Part shown: in pieces, positions 1 to 5,628 of the stretch | Layout of the letters: the number at the start of each line of letters is the position of its first letter | Numbering within the stretch: the stretch's first letter is position 1 | Source of the DNA: Pseudomonadota bacterium | GTDB taxonomy: Bacteria; Pseudomonadota; Gammaproteobacteria; Steroidobacterales; Steroidobacteraceae | DNA length: 5,628 bases | Assembly: GCA_021780395.1 (NCBI GenBank) | Contig: JAJXYU010000043.1 | Span: 1 to 5,628 of the forward strand | Reading direction: 5' to 3' | Notes under the pieces: generated by a model | What the model saw: the letters and a program-made list of their open reading frames with translations, nothing else | Told to the model about the DNA's origin: nothing | Databases searched by the model: none | Translations under genes and position numbers: made by a program

Positions 1-1
1 G

Positions 2-301
2 CAGGGCGCCAGCACCGGCCAGGGCTGGTACGCGTGGGACGCGCCGTACGCCGACATCGTGCGCATTTGCGGCGTTCAGGACGCGCTCTGGGCGTGCGGC
101 GCCGAGACCGGGCCTGAGCATGCCCGCGCCTGGCGGCTCTTCATCATCCACTGTGCCGAGCAGATCGATCGGCAGATGAGCGATCGGCGCAGCCGCAAGG
201 CAATTCGCGTGGCCGAGTCGGTCGCGCCCTGTATCCTCTGGGCCGATGAGCTCGAAAAGGGCTTCGCGGGCGTCGCGGGGGGTGGCGAGGGAACGGCCAC
301 C
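2..301 (+). pseudogene. Fragment of a plus-strand gene containing an AAA+ ATPase Walker B segment (Ycf46-like)
   Basis: Plus frame 2 is open from the left edge with codon third positions mostly G or C, as in real genes of this genome. From 179 it reads SDRRSRKAIRVAESVAPC and then ILWADELEKGFAG and GGGEGTAT. This closely resembles the Walker B region of Ycf46/SpoVK-like AAA+ ATPases, where the usual form is APCVLWIDEIEKGF followed by a Gly-rich turn; the acidic pair D-E of Walker B is at 245-250. After 301 the frame becomes the antisense of the dedD linker and all similarity ends, so the arginine-finger and sensor regions are missing. Upstream, 2-178 encodes a Trp-rich stretch (GWYAWDAPYADIVRICG) that I do not recognise. 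No Walker A GPPGTGKS-type loop appears where it should, roughly 55 residues before Walker B. The fragment is therefore broken at its 3' side and perhaps at both sides, and cannot be a working ATPase. The AAA match is from memory of the family motif. Confidence 0.5.
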
Positions 302-552
302 GACGCGGCGGCCGGCACCGGCCGCGCCGCCGCCCCTGAAGTGGCGGCGTCACGGGCCGCGGGCGGGCGGGCGCCCACGTCGACGGTCACGGTGCGCATC
401 GGCGCCGGTGCCGAAGGGACGACCGAGGCGGTGGTCCCGGTCGCCCGCGGTGTCGAGGGTCGCGAACCGGACAGCAGCTCCGGCACGACCAGCACCACGA
501 GCGCGACCAGGATGATCGCGCCCACCAACCGCTCTTGCATGCGTCGTTCCAT
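76..552 (-). CDS. dedD: DedD/SPOR-family membrane protein lacking its SPOR domain (truncated/chimeric)
   Basis: DedD-type proteins are anchored in the inner membrane and carry a periplasmic SPOR domain that binds denuded septal peptidoglycan; dedD follows folC in many Gammaproteobacteria. The start MERRMQERLVGAIILVALVV matches the family: a short basic start, then one membrane helix at about 9-28 ending PELLSG, then a Pro/Ala-rich linker. The ATG at 552 is 14 bases after the folC stop, and an AGGA overlapping that stop precedes it by 11 bases; a second Met at 540 is possible. The frame stops at 76, giving 158 residues against 220 in E. coli DedD, and no SPOR domain is present in this frame. 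I also translated the other minus-strand frames below 350 and saw none. From about residue 84 the reading frame is antisense to a plus-strand AAA-type fragment, so only residues 1-83 look native. The symbol is assigned on N-terminus and synteny. The gene is probably broken, or the sequence is chimeric at about 301. Confidence 0.7.
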   Translation of the reverse strand: MERRMQERLVGAIILVALVVLVVPELLSGSRPSTPRATGTTASVVPSAPAPMRTVTVDVGARPPAARDAATSGAAARPVPAAASVAVPSPPPATPAKPFSSSSAQRIQGATDSATRIALRLRRSLICRSICSAQWMMKSRQARACSGPVSAPHAQSAS

Positions 553-563
553 CGCCCGTTCCG

Positions 564-567
564 TCCT
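564..567 (-). promoter_or_regulatory. Possible Shine-Dalgarno of dedD overlapping the folC stop
   Basis: The minus strand reads TGAGGACGG at the folC stop; its AGGA lies 11 bases before the ATG at 552. Overlap with the stop codon suggests that dedD translation is coupled to folC. The spacing is rather long, so this is only moderately supported. Confidence 0.45.
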
Positions 568-1871
568 CAGCGAATGTCGCGCCGTTCGAGCCAATCGATC
601 GCGGGACCGACGACGTGGAACGATCCGAACACGACGACCCGGTCGACGGGCCCGGCCGCGTCGCAGGCCGCATCGCAGGCCGCACCGATCGAATCGGCGG
701 TCGCGACGGGCGCAGCCGGCCGCAGATCCGCGCGCGCGGCGAGCGCGGCGAGCGCCGCCGCGCTGCGACCCCGCTCGCCCTCGGTCGACACGAACCACCA
801 GGCATCGATGCACCCGGCAAGCGCCGCGAGGACGCCGGCCGCGTCCTTGTCGGCGAGCACCCCGCACAGCCCGATCGTCCGGCCCGCGATCGGCGTCGAC
901 CGCAGATTGTCGGCGAGCACCCGCGCAGCGTCCGGATTGTGCGCGACGTCGAGGATCCAGCAGGGGCCCTGAGCGCCGCGCGGCGCGCGCACCTCGAACC
1001 GGCCCGCGACGCTCACCGTGCGCAACCCCTGCTCGACCGCCGCCCGCGGAATCGCGAGCGGCGGCGCGAGTTCCTCGAGCGCGGCCATCGCGGTCGCGGC
1101 GTTCCCGACCTGGATCACGCCACGCAGATTCGGGGACGGGAGATCTGCGAAGTCCCAGCGCGGGCCCGTATAACGCCAGCGCCCCCCGTCGCGCTGGAAC
1201 TCGAATTCCTCGCCGAGCCGCTTCGGCCGGGCGCCGACCGCACGCGCCGTCTCGGCGACCACCGGTGGCATCGCCCGACTGCCGAGCACCGCAGCTCGTC
1301 CCGCACGAAAGATGCCGGCCTTCTCGCGCCCGATCGCCTCGAGCGTGTCGCCAAGATACTCCTGGTGGTCGAGACCCACGCTCACCACGACCGCGACGTC
1401 CGGATCGATCACGTTGACGGCATCGAGGCGCCCGCCCATCCCGACCTCGAGGACCCACGCGTCGAGCCGCGCGGCATCGAACGTGAGCAGCGCCGCGAGC
1501 GTGTTGTATTCGAAGAAGGTCAGGCCGACGTCGCCGCGCGCGCGTTCGATCCGCTCGAACACCGCAACCAGCGCATCACCGTCGACCAGCCGGTCGCCGA
1601 GGCGGATCCGCTCGCGGTAGTCACGCAGGTGCGGCGAGGTGAACACGCCGACCCGATACCCGGCCGCGGTGAGGATCGCCGCGGTCGTCGCGACCACCGA
1701 GCCCTTGCCGTTGGTCCCGCCGACCGTGACGACCGGCAGCTCGGGCCGCCGGAACTCGAGGTTCGCGAGCACGCGGTTCAGGCGGTCGAGGCCGAGGTCG
1801 ATCGCGCGCGGATACACCTGCGTCTGGTACGCGAGCCACTGTTCGAGCGTCGACGGAAGGTCACTGGCCAT
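567..1871 (-). CDS. folC: Bifunctional dihydrofolate synthase / folylpolyglutamate synthase
   Basis: FolC ligates glutamate to dihydropteroate and adds further gamma-glutamates to tetrahydrofolates, using ATP, in the cytoplasm. It is a Mur-ligase-family protein. The product is 434 residues, a normal length. The ATP P-loop VGGTNGKGS lies at 50-58, followed by the FTSPHL folate-loop motif at 77-82, FFEYNTLAALLTFD at 119-132, EVGMGGRLDAVN at 142-153, VGLDHQEYLG at 165-174 with REKAGI at 182-187 (the lysine is the family's conserved one), QVGNAATAMAAL at 254-265, and the C-terminal-domain motifs ILDVAHNPDAAR at 306-317 and VFGSFHVVG at 414-422. The ATG at 1871 has a good ribosome-binding site, GAGAGG, nine bases upstream. 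It lies 39 bases after accD, the usual accD-folC order. All key motifs are intact, so the enzyme should be functional. Confidence 0.97.
   Translation of the reverse strand: MASDLPSTLEQWLAYQTQVYPRAIDLGLDRLNRVLANLEFRRPELPVVTVGGTNGKGSVVATTAAILTAAGYRVGVFTSPHLRDYRERIRLGDRLVDGDALVAVFERIERARGDVGLTFFEYNTLAALLTFDAARLDAWVLEVGMGGRLDAVNVIDPDVAVVVSVGLDHQEYLGDTLEAIGREKAGIFRAGRAAVLGSRAMPPVVAETARAVGARPKRLGEEFEFQRDGGRWRYTGPRWDFADLPSPNLRGVIQVGNAATAMAALEELAPPLAIPRAAVEQGLRTVSVAGRFEVRAPRGAQGPCWILDVAHNPDAARVLADNLRSTPIAGRTIGLCGVLADKDAAGVLAALAGCIDAWWFVSTEGERGRSAAALAALAARADLRPAAPVATADSIGAACDAACDAAGPVDRVVVFGSFHVVGPAIDWLERRDIR
661..684 (-). repeat. Perfect 12-bp tandem duplication in folC
   Basis: The plus-strand unit tcgcaggccgca occurs at 661-672 and is repeated exactly at 673-684. 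It encodes the near-C-terminal stretch AACDAACDAAG of FolC. The unit is a multiple of three, so the frame is kept; it lies between conserved motifs and probably lengthens a surface helix or loop. Confidence 0.8.
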
Positions 1872-1880
1872 CGGATCCGG

Positions 1881-1886
1881 CCTCTC
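1881..1886 (-). promoter_or_regulatory. Shine-Dalgarno sequence of folC
   Basis: GAGAGG on the minus strand lies nine bases upstream of the ATG at 1871, within the 39-base accD-folC gap. It is the clearest ribosome-binding site in the window and supports the chosen folC start. Confidence 0.7.
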
Positions 1887-1910
1887 GCGGCGTTGCGGAC
1901 GGCGCGGCCG

Positions 1911-2774
1911 TCAGGCCGGAGCGCTGTCCTTGCCGAGGAAGATGCGCAGAATCGCCGCGATTCTCTCGCGCAGCTCGCGACGATCGACGATCATGTCGAT
2001 CGCGCCGTGCTCGAGCAGGAATTCGCTGCGCTGGAACCCCTCGGGCAAGGTCTCACGGACCGTTTGCTGGATGACCCTCGGTCCGGCGAAACCGATCAAC
2101 GCTTTCGGCTCCGCGACGTTCACGTCGCCGAGCATCGCGAGGCTCGCCGACACGCCGCCGGTCGTCGGATCGGTCATCACCGACACGTACGGCAAACGCG
2201 CCTCGGACAGCCGTTTCAGCGCGGCGCTGGTCTTCGCCATCTGCAGCAACGAATAGAGCGCCTCCTGCATCCGCGCGCCGCCGCTCGCCGAGAAACACAC
2301 GAGCGGCATCCGATGTTCGAGGCAATGCTCGATCGCACGCACGAATTTCTCCCCGACGACCGAGCCCATCGATCCGCCGAGGAAGCGGAACTCGAACGCG
2401 CACGCGACGACCGGGATCCCGGTGAGCTTGCCTTCCATCACGACCAGCGCATCCCGCTCACCGGTCTGCTTCTTCGCGAGCAGCAGCCGATCCCGGTAAC
2501 GCTTCGAGTCCTTGAACTTGAGCGGGTCCTCGGGTTCGACACCGGCCGCGATCTCGACCGTCGAGCCGACGTCGAGGAACCTCGCGAGCCGTTCCCTCGC
2601 GTAGATCCGCATGTGGTGATTGCACTTCGGGCAGACGTTCAGGTTGCGCTCGATCTCGGCACGATAGAGCACCGCGTCGCAGGCGGGGCACTTGATCCAC
2701 AGGCCTTCGGGGACGGAGCGCGTGCGCCGCTCGGTCTTGATCCGTGAGGGGACGATGCGTTCGAACCAGGACAT
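1911..2774 (-). CDS. accD: Acetyl-CoA carboxylase carboxyltransferase subunit beta
   Basis: AccD pairs with AccA to form the carboxyltransferase that moves CO2 from carboxybiotin to acetyl-CoA, giving malonyl-CoA for fatty acid synthesis. The product is 287 residues, slightly shorter than E. coli AccD (304), with the difference at the C-terminus. It starts [15 protein letters not shown], typical of the family. A four-cysteine zinc ribbon is intact at C29, C32, C48 and C51 (C-X2-C-X15-C-X2-C). Crotonase-fold carboxyltransferase motifs follow: [18 protein letters not shown] at 127-144, [10 protein letters not shown] at 162-171, [10 protein letters not shown] at 202-211, [11 protein letters not shown] at 228-238 and [18 protein letters not shown] at 243-260. 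The frame continues upstream through truA, but the ATG at 2774 is fixed by the conserved MSWFE start. The initiator lies eight bases after the truA stop, with no clear Shine-Dalgarno sequence. In relatives trpF or trpFBA often separates truA and accD; here they are adjacent. Confidence 0.97.
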   Translation of the reverse strand: MSWFERIVPSRIKTERRTRSVPEGLWIKCPACDAVLYRAEIERNLNVCPKCNHHMRIYARERLARFLDVGSTVEIAAGVEPEDPLKFKDSKRYRDRLLLAKKQTGERDALVVMEGKLTGIPVVACAFEFRFLGGSMGSVVGEKFVRAIEHCLEHRMPLVCFSASGGARMQEALYSLLQMAKTSAALKRLSEARLPYVSVMTDPTTGGVSASLAMLGDVNVAEPKALIGFAGPRVIQQTVRETLPEGFQRSEFLLEHGAIDMIVDRRELRERIAAILRIFLGKDSAPA

Positions 2775-2782
2775 GGGCGCTA

Positions 2783-3592
2783 TTAAACCAGAACCGGAGC
2801 GAAGCCGCAGGCCGCCGCGCGGGCCGTTGGGATCTCGAACGCCGGCGGATAGTCGACGCGCCACAGGTACAAGCCCGCCGCCGGCGCGGTCATGCCGGCC
2901 GCTTTGCGATCGCGCGCGGCGAGCACCGCAGCCATCGCGGCGACCGGGTCGGGGGCGGTCTGGACCTCGATCAAGGTTCCGACGATGTTGCGCACCATGT
3001 GGTGCAGGAACGCGTTCGCGGCCAGGTCGACCCAGACGAAATCCCCCTCGCGCGTGACGCGCGCCGACTCGATCCGCCGCACCGGGCTCATCGACTGGCA
3101 CTCGGAGGCGCGGAACGCGGAAAAGTCGTGCTCACCGAGCAAGACCTGCGCAGCCCGGGTCATCGCATCGGCGTCGAGCGGACGGTGTACCCACGCCGCG
3201 CGCGCGTCGGCGAGCGCCGACCGCGCACTGCGGTTCAGGATGCAATAGCGGTAGGTGCGCCGGATCGCCGAGTAACGGGCGTGGAATCCCGGTTCGACTT
3301 CTCCCGCCCATTGCAGCGCGATCGAGCGCGGCAAGCGCGTGTTCGCGCCGAGGACCCAGGCGCGTCCGGTGCGCTGCACGTCGGTCTCGAAGTGCACGAC
3401 CTGGCCCACCGCGTGCACTCCCGCATCGGTTCGGCCCGCGCAGACGACCTCGACCGCGTGTCCGGCGACGAAACCGATCGCGCGTTGCACCGCGTCCTGA
3501 ATCGACGGTGCGTGGGCCTGGAACTGCCAGCCGGCGTACGCGCCGCCGTCATATTCGACGACCGCGGCGACCCGGCGCCTGGCTGCGCTCAC
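2783..3592 (-). CDS. truA: tRNA pseudouridine(38-40) synthase TruA
   Basis: TruA converts uridines 38, 39 and 40 in the tRNA anticodon stem to pseudouridine in the cytoplasm. The product is 269 residues, close to the 270 of the E. coli enzyme. Visible family motifs are [13 protein letters not shown] near the N-terminus, the catalytic motif [11 protein letters not shown] at 51-61 with the nucleophilic aspartate at D56, [16 protein letters not shown] at 103-118, the HDFSAF segment near 155-160, [18 protein letters not shown] at 193-210, and [10 protein letters not shown] near the C-terminus. The GTG at 3592 was chosen because it gives the normal family length and begins just before the conserved EYDG strand. 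The frame extends upstream to 3727, but that part overlaps the conserved fimV C-terminus and does not look like TruA. Only one base separates it from the fimV stop, and no strong Shine-Dalgarno sequence is visible, so translational coupling to fimV is likely. The gene ends in tandem stops, TAA then TAG. Confidence 0.96.
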   Translation of the reverse strand: MSAARRRVAAVVEYDGGAYAGWQFQAHAPSIQDAVQRAIGFVAGHAVEVVCAGRTDAGVHAVGQVVHFETDVQRTGRAWVLGANTRLPRSIALQWAGEVEPGFHARYSAIRRTYRYCILNRSARSALADARAAWVHRPLDADAMTRAAQVLLGEHDFSAFRASECQSMSPVRRIESARVTREGDFVWVDLAANAFLHHMVRNIVGTLIEVQTAPDPVAAMAAVLAARDRKAAGMTAPAAGLYLWRVDYPPAFEIPTARAAACGFAPVLV

Positions 3593-3593
3593 C

Positions 3594-5628
3594 TCAGCCG
3601 GGCAGCGATTGCAGCAGCCGCTGGGCTTCCTGTTTCTGGCTCGCGGAGCCTTCCTGCACGACTTCGTCGAGGATGCTGCGGGCCCCTTCGGGATCGCCCA
3701 TGTCCATGTAGGCGCGTGCCAGATCAAGCTTCGTCCCGACCTCGCTCATCGTGACCGGCTCGAATTCCGTCGGCACCTCGCCGTCCATCGGCGGCATCGT
3801 CGCTTCGTCGGGACGCAGCGTCGTCGCCCCGGTGCCGGTGTCCTCGTGCAGCGGCGCGCCGACGTCGAGATCGATCGCGGAATGCGTGCTTTGGCTCGCC
3901 TCGAAGACTTCGCTGGAGAACACGTCCTCGGCCGCGCGCGGCTGCTCGACCGTGTCCCCGCCGAGCGCACCCGCGAGCCGATCGAGATCGAGGTCGAGAC
4001 CCTCGCCGACACTGCGCAGTCGCGAGGTCGAGTCGGGGTCCGGCCGCGTCGTGAATTCGCCCGCATCGCTCTCCTTGAGCGACGGCACCCGCGAGGTCGC
4101 TCCGGCGTCCTCGGCTTCCTGCAGCGCCTGCGGGATCTGCATCGTCGGGACGGCATCCGACGGCAGCACGGCGGTCTTGATCTCCGTGTGGCTGGAATCG
4201 AGATCCGCGATGAACGATGCCTCGAGTTCGCGTTCGAGTTCGGTGAGATCGCGATCCTGGGTCCGGTTCTCCGCTTCCGCGATCATTCGGCGCGAGCGGT
4301 CGTCGAGTCCCGCGACCATCGTCGCCGCGTCCGCCGGATGGTCGGCCGATTCGACCGGGGAGACGCTGCCGGAATCCGGCGTGCCGGTCTGCTCGAGCCC
4401 TTCGAGGTCGAGGCCGAGGTCATCGATCGACACCTCGGCGGTCTGATCCGCGGTCGCGGACCGCAGCTTCGCGGCGAGCGAGGTGTCGCCCGCTCCCGGC
4501 GCGAGCGCCGGCGACTCGGTCGTCGGCGACTCGGCGACGGTCGGCTCCGCGAACGGCATGATCTGCGATTCCACGGTCGGCTCGTCCCGCTGCGGCATCT
4601 CCCGCGTCGGCGATTCGTCGGCGCCGCGCTCGGGTGCGTCGAGCACGAAATCGAGCCCCGAGTCTCCATGCAATCTCGGCGATTCACCGGTCGCCGCGGT
4701 CTCGTCCGCGTCCCTCGGGACGGGCGCTTCGTGGGGGCTGTGCTCACCCGAGGGCTCGCCGAACAGGTCGACGTCGACGCGGTTTTCGCCGCCCTCGAGG
4801 TTCAGGTCGACCGGCGTGCCGGCGCCGCGGCCGGCCCCGTCCGCACGCGCGAACAGCGGATCGTCCGGGCAGATCTGCTTGCCCATGATCACGATCTTGT
4901 CCCACTCGCCCGCCGGCGCATGGTCGCGCGTCTCGTACAGCGACTTCGCGATCTGCAGGAACAGATCCTTGTTGCCCCAGACGAAGTAGATCTCGAGGAG
5001 CTTCAGGCGCAGATCGCGCCGGTCCGGATCGCGCTCGAGCGCGATTCGCACGAGATCGGCCGCCTGGTCGTACAGGCCGTAGGCCATGTGGAAGTCGGCC
5101 TCGGCGAGCGGATCCCCCTGGTCGAAATTGACCGCGCTCTCGGTCGACATCGTGTCGTCCGGCGACGGCGCCTCAGCAGCCGGCGCAGCCGGCGCCGCGG
5201 CGACGACCGCCGCAGCGGCGGGCGGAATCGGCGGCGCCCGGTGTTCACCCGACTCCTCGACGACGAACGATTCGTCGCGCGGCTTGCGCTGGCCGAGCAC
5301 CGGCGACGGCTCGCGCATCGCGGGCTCGCGCATCGACGGCTCGCCGAACGACTCGATCTCGTCGGCCTGCTCCCGCTGACGACGCTTGAACGCAGCGAAA
5401 CCGAGGGCCCCTGCGAGCAGCGCGAACAAGCCACCGAGCAGCCAACCCTTCGAGCTGATCCAGTCCAGCCAGGACGTCGCGGGCTTCGTCGCGGTCGAGG
5501 TGACCGGCTTCGGCGTCACCGCGGTGGGCTTCGCGGTCGCCGTCGGGGTTGCGGTGGCGGCGCTCGCCGCCGAGGCCGGCGCCGGCCCGGAAGCCGGCGT
5601 CGCGGCCGACGCCGCGGTCGTGGACGCC
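3594..5628 (-). CDS. fimV: FimV-family polar hub / peptidoglycan-associated protein (5' end outside window)
   Basis: FimV proteins are inner-membrane proteins with a periplasmic LysM part and an acidic cytoplasmic part; in Pseudomonas they organise the cell pole for type IV pili, type II secretion and cyclic-AMP signalling. The frame is open to the right edge, so the GTG at 5519 is an internal valine, not the start; at least 677 residues are present. Taking that valine as residue 1: an Ala/Pro/Thr/Ser-rich periplasmic linker precedes it; a membrane segment lies at about 25-44, followed by KRRQR (positive-inside, so the C-terminal part is cytoplasmic); a 3x5-residue repeat lies at 59-73; a TPR-like helical region spans about 138-225 (FHMAYGLYDQAADLVRIAL; LKLLEIYFVWGNKDLFLQIA); a long acidic, low-complexity region follows; and the conserved FimV C-terminal domain closes the protein (TKLDLARAYMDMGDPEGARS, then a second helix). 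The signal peptide and LysM domain would lie beyond the window. The stop is TGA at 3596-3594, one base before truA. The family call rests on domain order plus the truA neighbour. Confidence 0.93.
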   Translation of the reverse strand, partial: ASTTAASAATPASGPAPASAASAATATPTATAKPTAVTPKPVTSTATKPATSWLDWISSKGWLLGGLFALLAGALGFAAFKRRQREQADEIESFGEPSMREPAMREPSPVLGQRKPRDESFVVEESGEHRAPPIPPAAAAVVAAAPAAPAAEAPSPDDTMSTESAVNFDQGDPLAEADFHMAYGLYDQAADLVRIALERDPDRRDLRLKLLEIYFVWGNKDLFLQIAKSLYETRDHAPAGEWDKIVIMGKQICPDDPLFARADGAGRGAGTPVDLNLEGGENRVDVDLFGEPSGEHSPHEAPVPRDADETAATGESPRLHGDSGLDFVLDAPERGADESPTREMPQRDEPTVESQIMPFAEPTVAESPTTESPALAPGAGDTSLAAKLRSATADQTAEVSIDDLGLDLEGLEQTGTPDSGSVSPVESADHPADAATMVAGLDDRSRRMIAEAENRTQDRDLTELERELEASFIADLDSSHTEIKTAVLPSDAVPTMQIPQALQEAEDAGATSRVPSLKESDAGEFTTRPDPDSTSRLRSVGEGLDLDLDRLAGALGGDTVEQPRAAEDVFSSEVFEASQSTHSAIDLDVGAPLHEDTGTGATTLRPDEATMPPMDGEVPTEFEPVTMSEVGTKLDLARAYMDMGDPEGARSILDEVVQEGSASQKQEAQRLLQSLPG
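5301..5345 (-). repeat. Three 15-bp tandem units in fimV
   Basis: On the plus strand ggctcgcgcatcg occurs at 5308-5320 and again at 5323-5335, with a diverged third copy from 5338; the period is 15 bp. It encodes three five-residue units, GEPSM, REPAM and REPSP, just inside the cytoplasmic face of the membrane anchor. The in-frame period suggests duplication by slippage, and copy number may vary between strains. Confidence 0.8.
5388..5447 (-). other. Transmembrane segment of FimV
   Basis: Twenty residues (GWLLGGLFALLAGALGFAAF) are uninterrupted hydrophobic or small, and are followed directly by a basic KRRQR cluster. A Thr/Pro/Lys-rich stretch and an aromatic SWLDWISS lie on the other side. 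This is the single membrane anchor that separates the periplasmic and cytoplasmic halves of FimV. Confidence 0.85.

Noticed and set aside
302..1417. Continuation of the left-edge plus-strand frame past 301
   Set aside because: The translation becomes Arg/Pro-rich and is simply antisense to the dedD linker and folC; only 2-301 shows protein-like sequence.
1872..1910. Possible promoter or terminator in the accD-folC gap
   Set aside because: Only 39 bases, with no stem followed by T-run and no recognisable -35/-10 pair; only a Shine-Dalgarno sequence is supported.
615..2747. Very long plus-strand open frame (710 codons)
   Set aside because: It is antisense to folC and accD, both with intact catalytic motifs, and its translation is Arg/Glu/His-rich with no recognisable domain. 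High GC content removes stop codons from the opposite strand.
2775..3101. Upstream extension of accD by 109 codons
   Set aside because: It overlaps most of the truA C-terminal half and has no AccD similarity; the MSWFE start at 2774 fits the family.
3593..3727. Upstream extension of truA by 45 codons
   Set aside because: It overlaps the conserved FimV C-terminal domain, and the GTG at 3592 gives the standard TruA length.
3751..4446. Plus-strand 231-residue Ser-rich open frame
   Set aside because: Ser repeats arise from reading the acidic fimV linker codons backwards; no domain is seen, and it lies wholly inside fimV.
5517..5519. GTG at 5519 as the start of fimV
   Set aside because: The same frame continues to the window edge as an Ala/Pro/Thr/Ser-rich linker typical of the FimV periplasmic part, so this codon is internal.

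Overview
The window is very GC-rich, and its readable genes match the chromosomal block fimV-truA-(trp genes)-accD-folC-dedD known from Pseudomonas, Xanthomonas and related Gammaproteobacteria. A high-GC gammaproteobacterium, perhaps near the Xanthomonadales or Chromatiales, is the best guess. That placement is inference from gene order and composition, not from a marker gene.

The layout, read right to left on the minus strand, is as follows. From the right edge to 3594 lies most of fimV, with its 5' part (signal peptide and LysM) outside the window. truA (3592-2783) follows after one base. accD (2774-1911) starts eight bases after truA. folC (1871-567) starts 39 bases after accD. A DedD/SPOR-family gene (552 downwards) starts 14 bases after folC. 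The genes are co-directional and tightly packed with no visible terminator, so they probably form one transcript. Functionally the cluster is mixed: a polar and peptidoglycan-associated hub protein (FimV), tRNA pseudouridylation (TruA), the first step of fatty acid synthesis (AccD), folate polyglutamylation (FolC) and a septal membrane protein (DedD). The trpF or trpF-trpB-trpA genes that usually sit between truA and accD in relatives are absent.

The left 300 bases are the anomalous part. The dedD-like gene begins normally, with a short cytoplasmic start, one membrane anchor and a Pro/Ala-rich linker, but it never reaches a SPOR domain. At about position 301 the minus-strand linker meets a plus-strand fragment with a recognisable AAA+ ATPase Walker B segment (Ycf46-like). 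The two reading directions collide tail to tail. This indicates a deletion, inversion or insertion breakpoint, or an assembly chimera. I see no CRISPR array, tRNA, rRNA, insertion sequence or other new system. Apart from that junction the window is ordinary housekeeping sequence.
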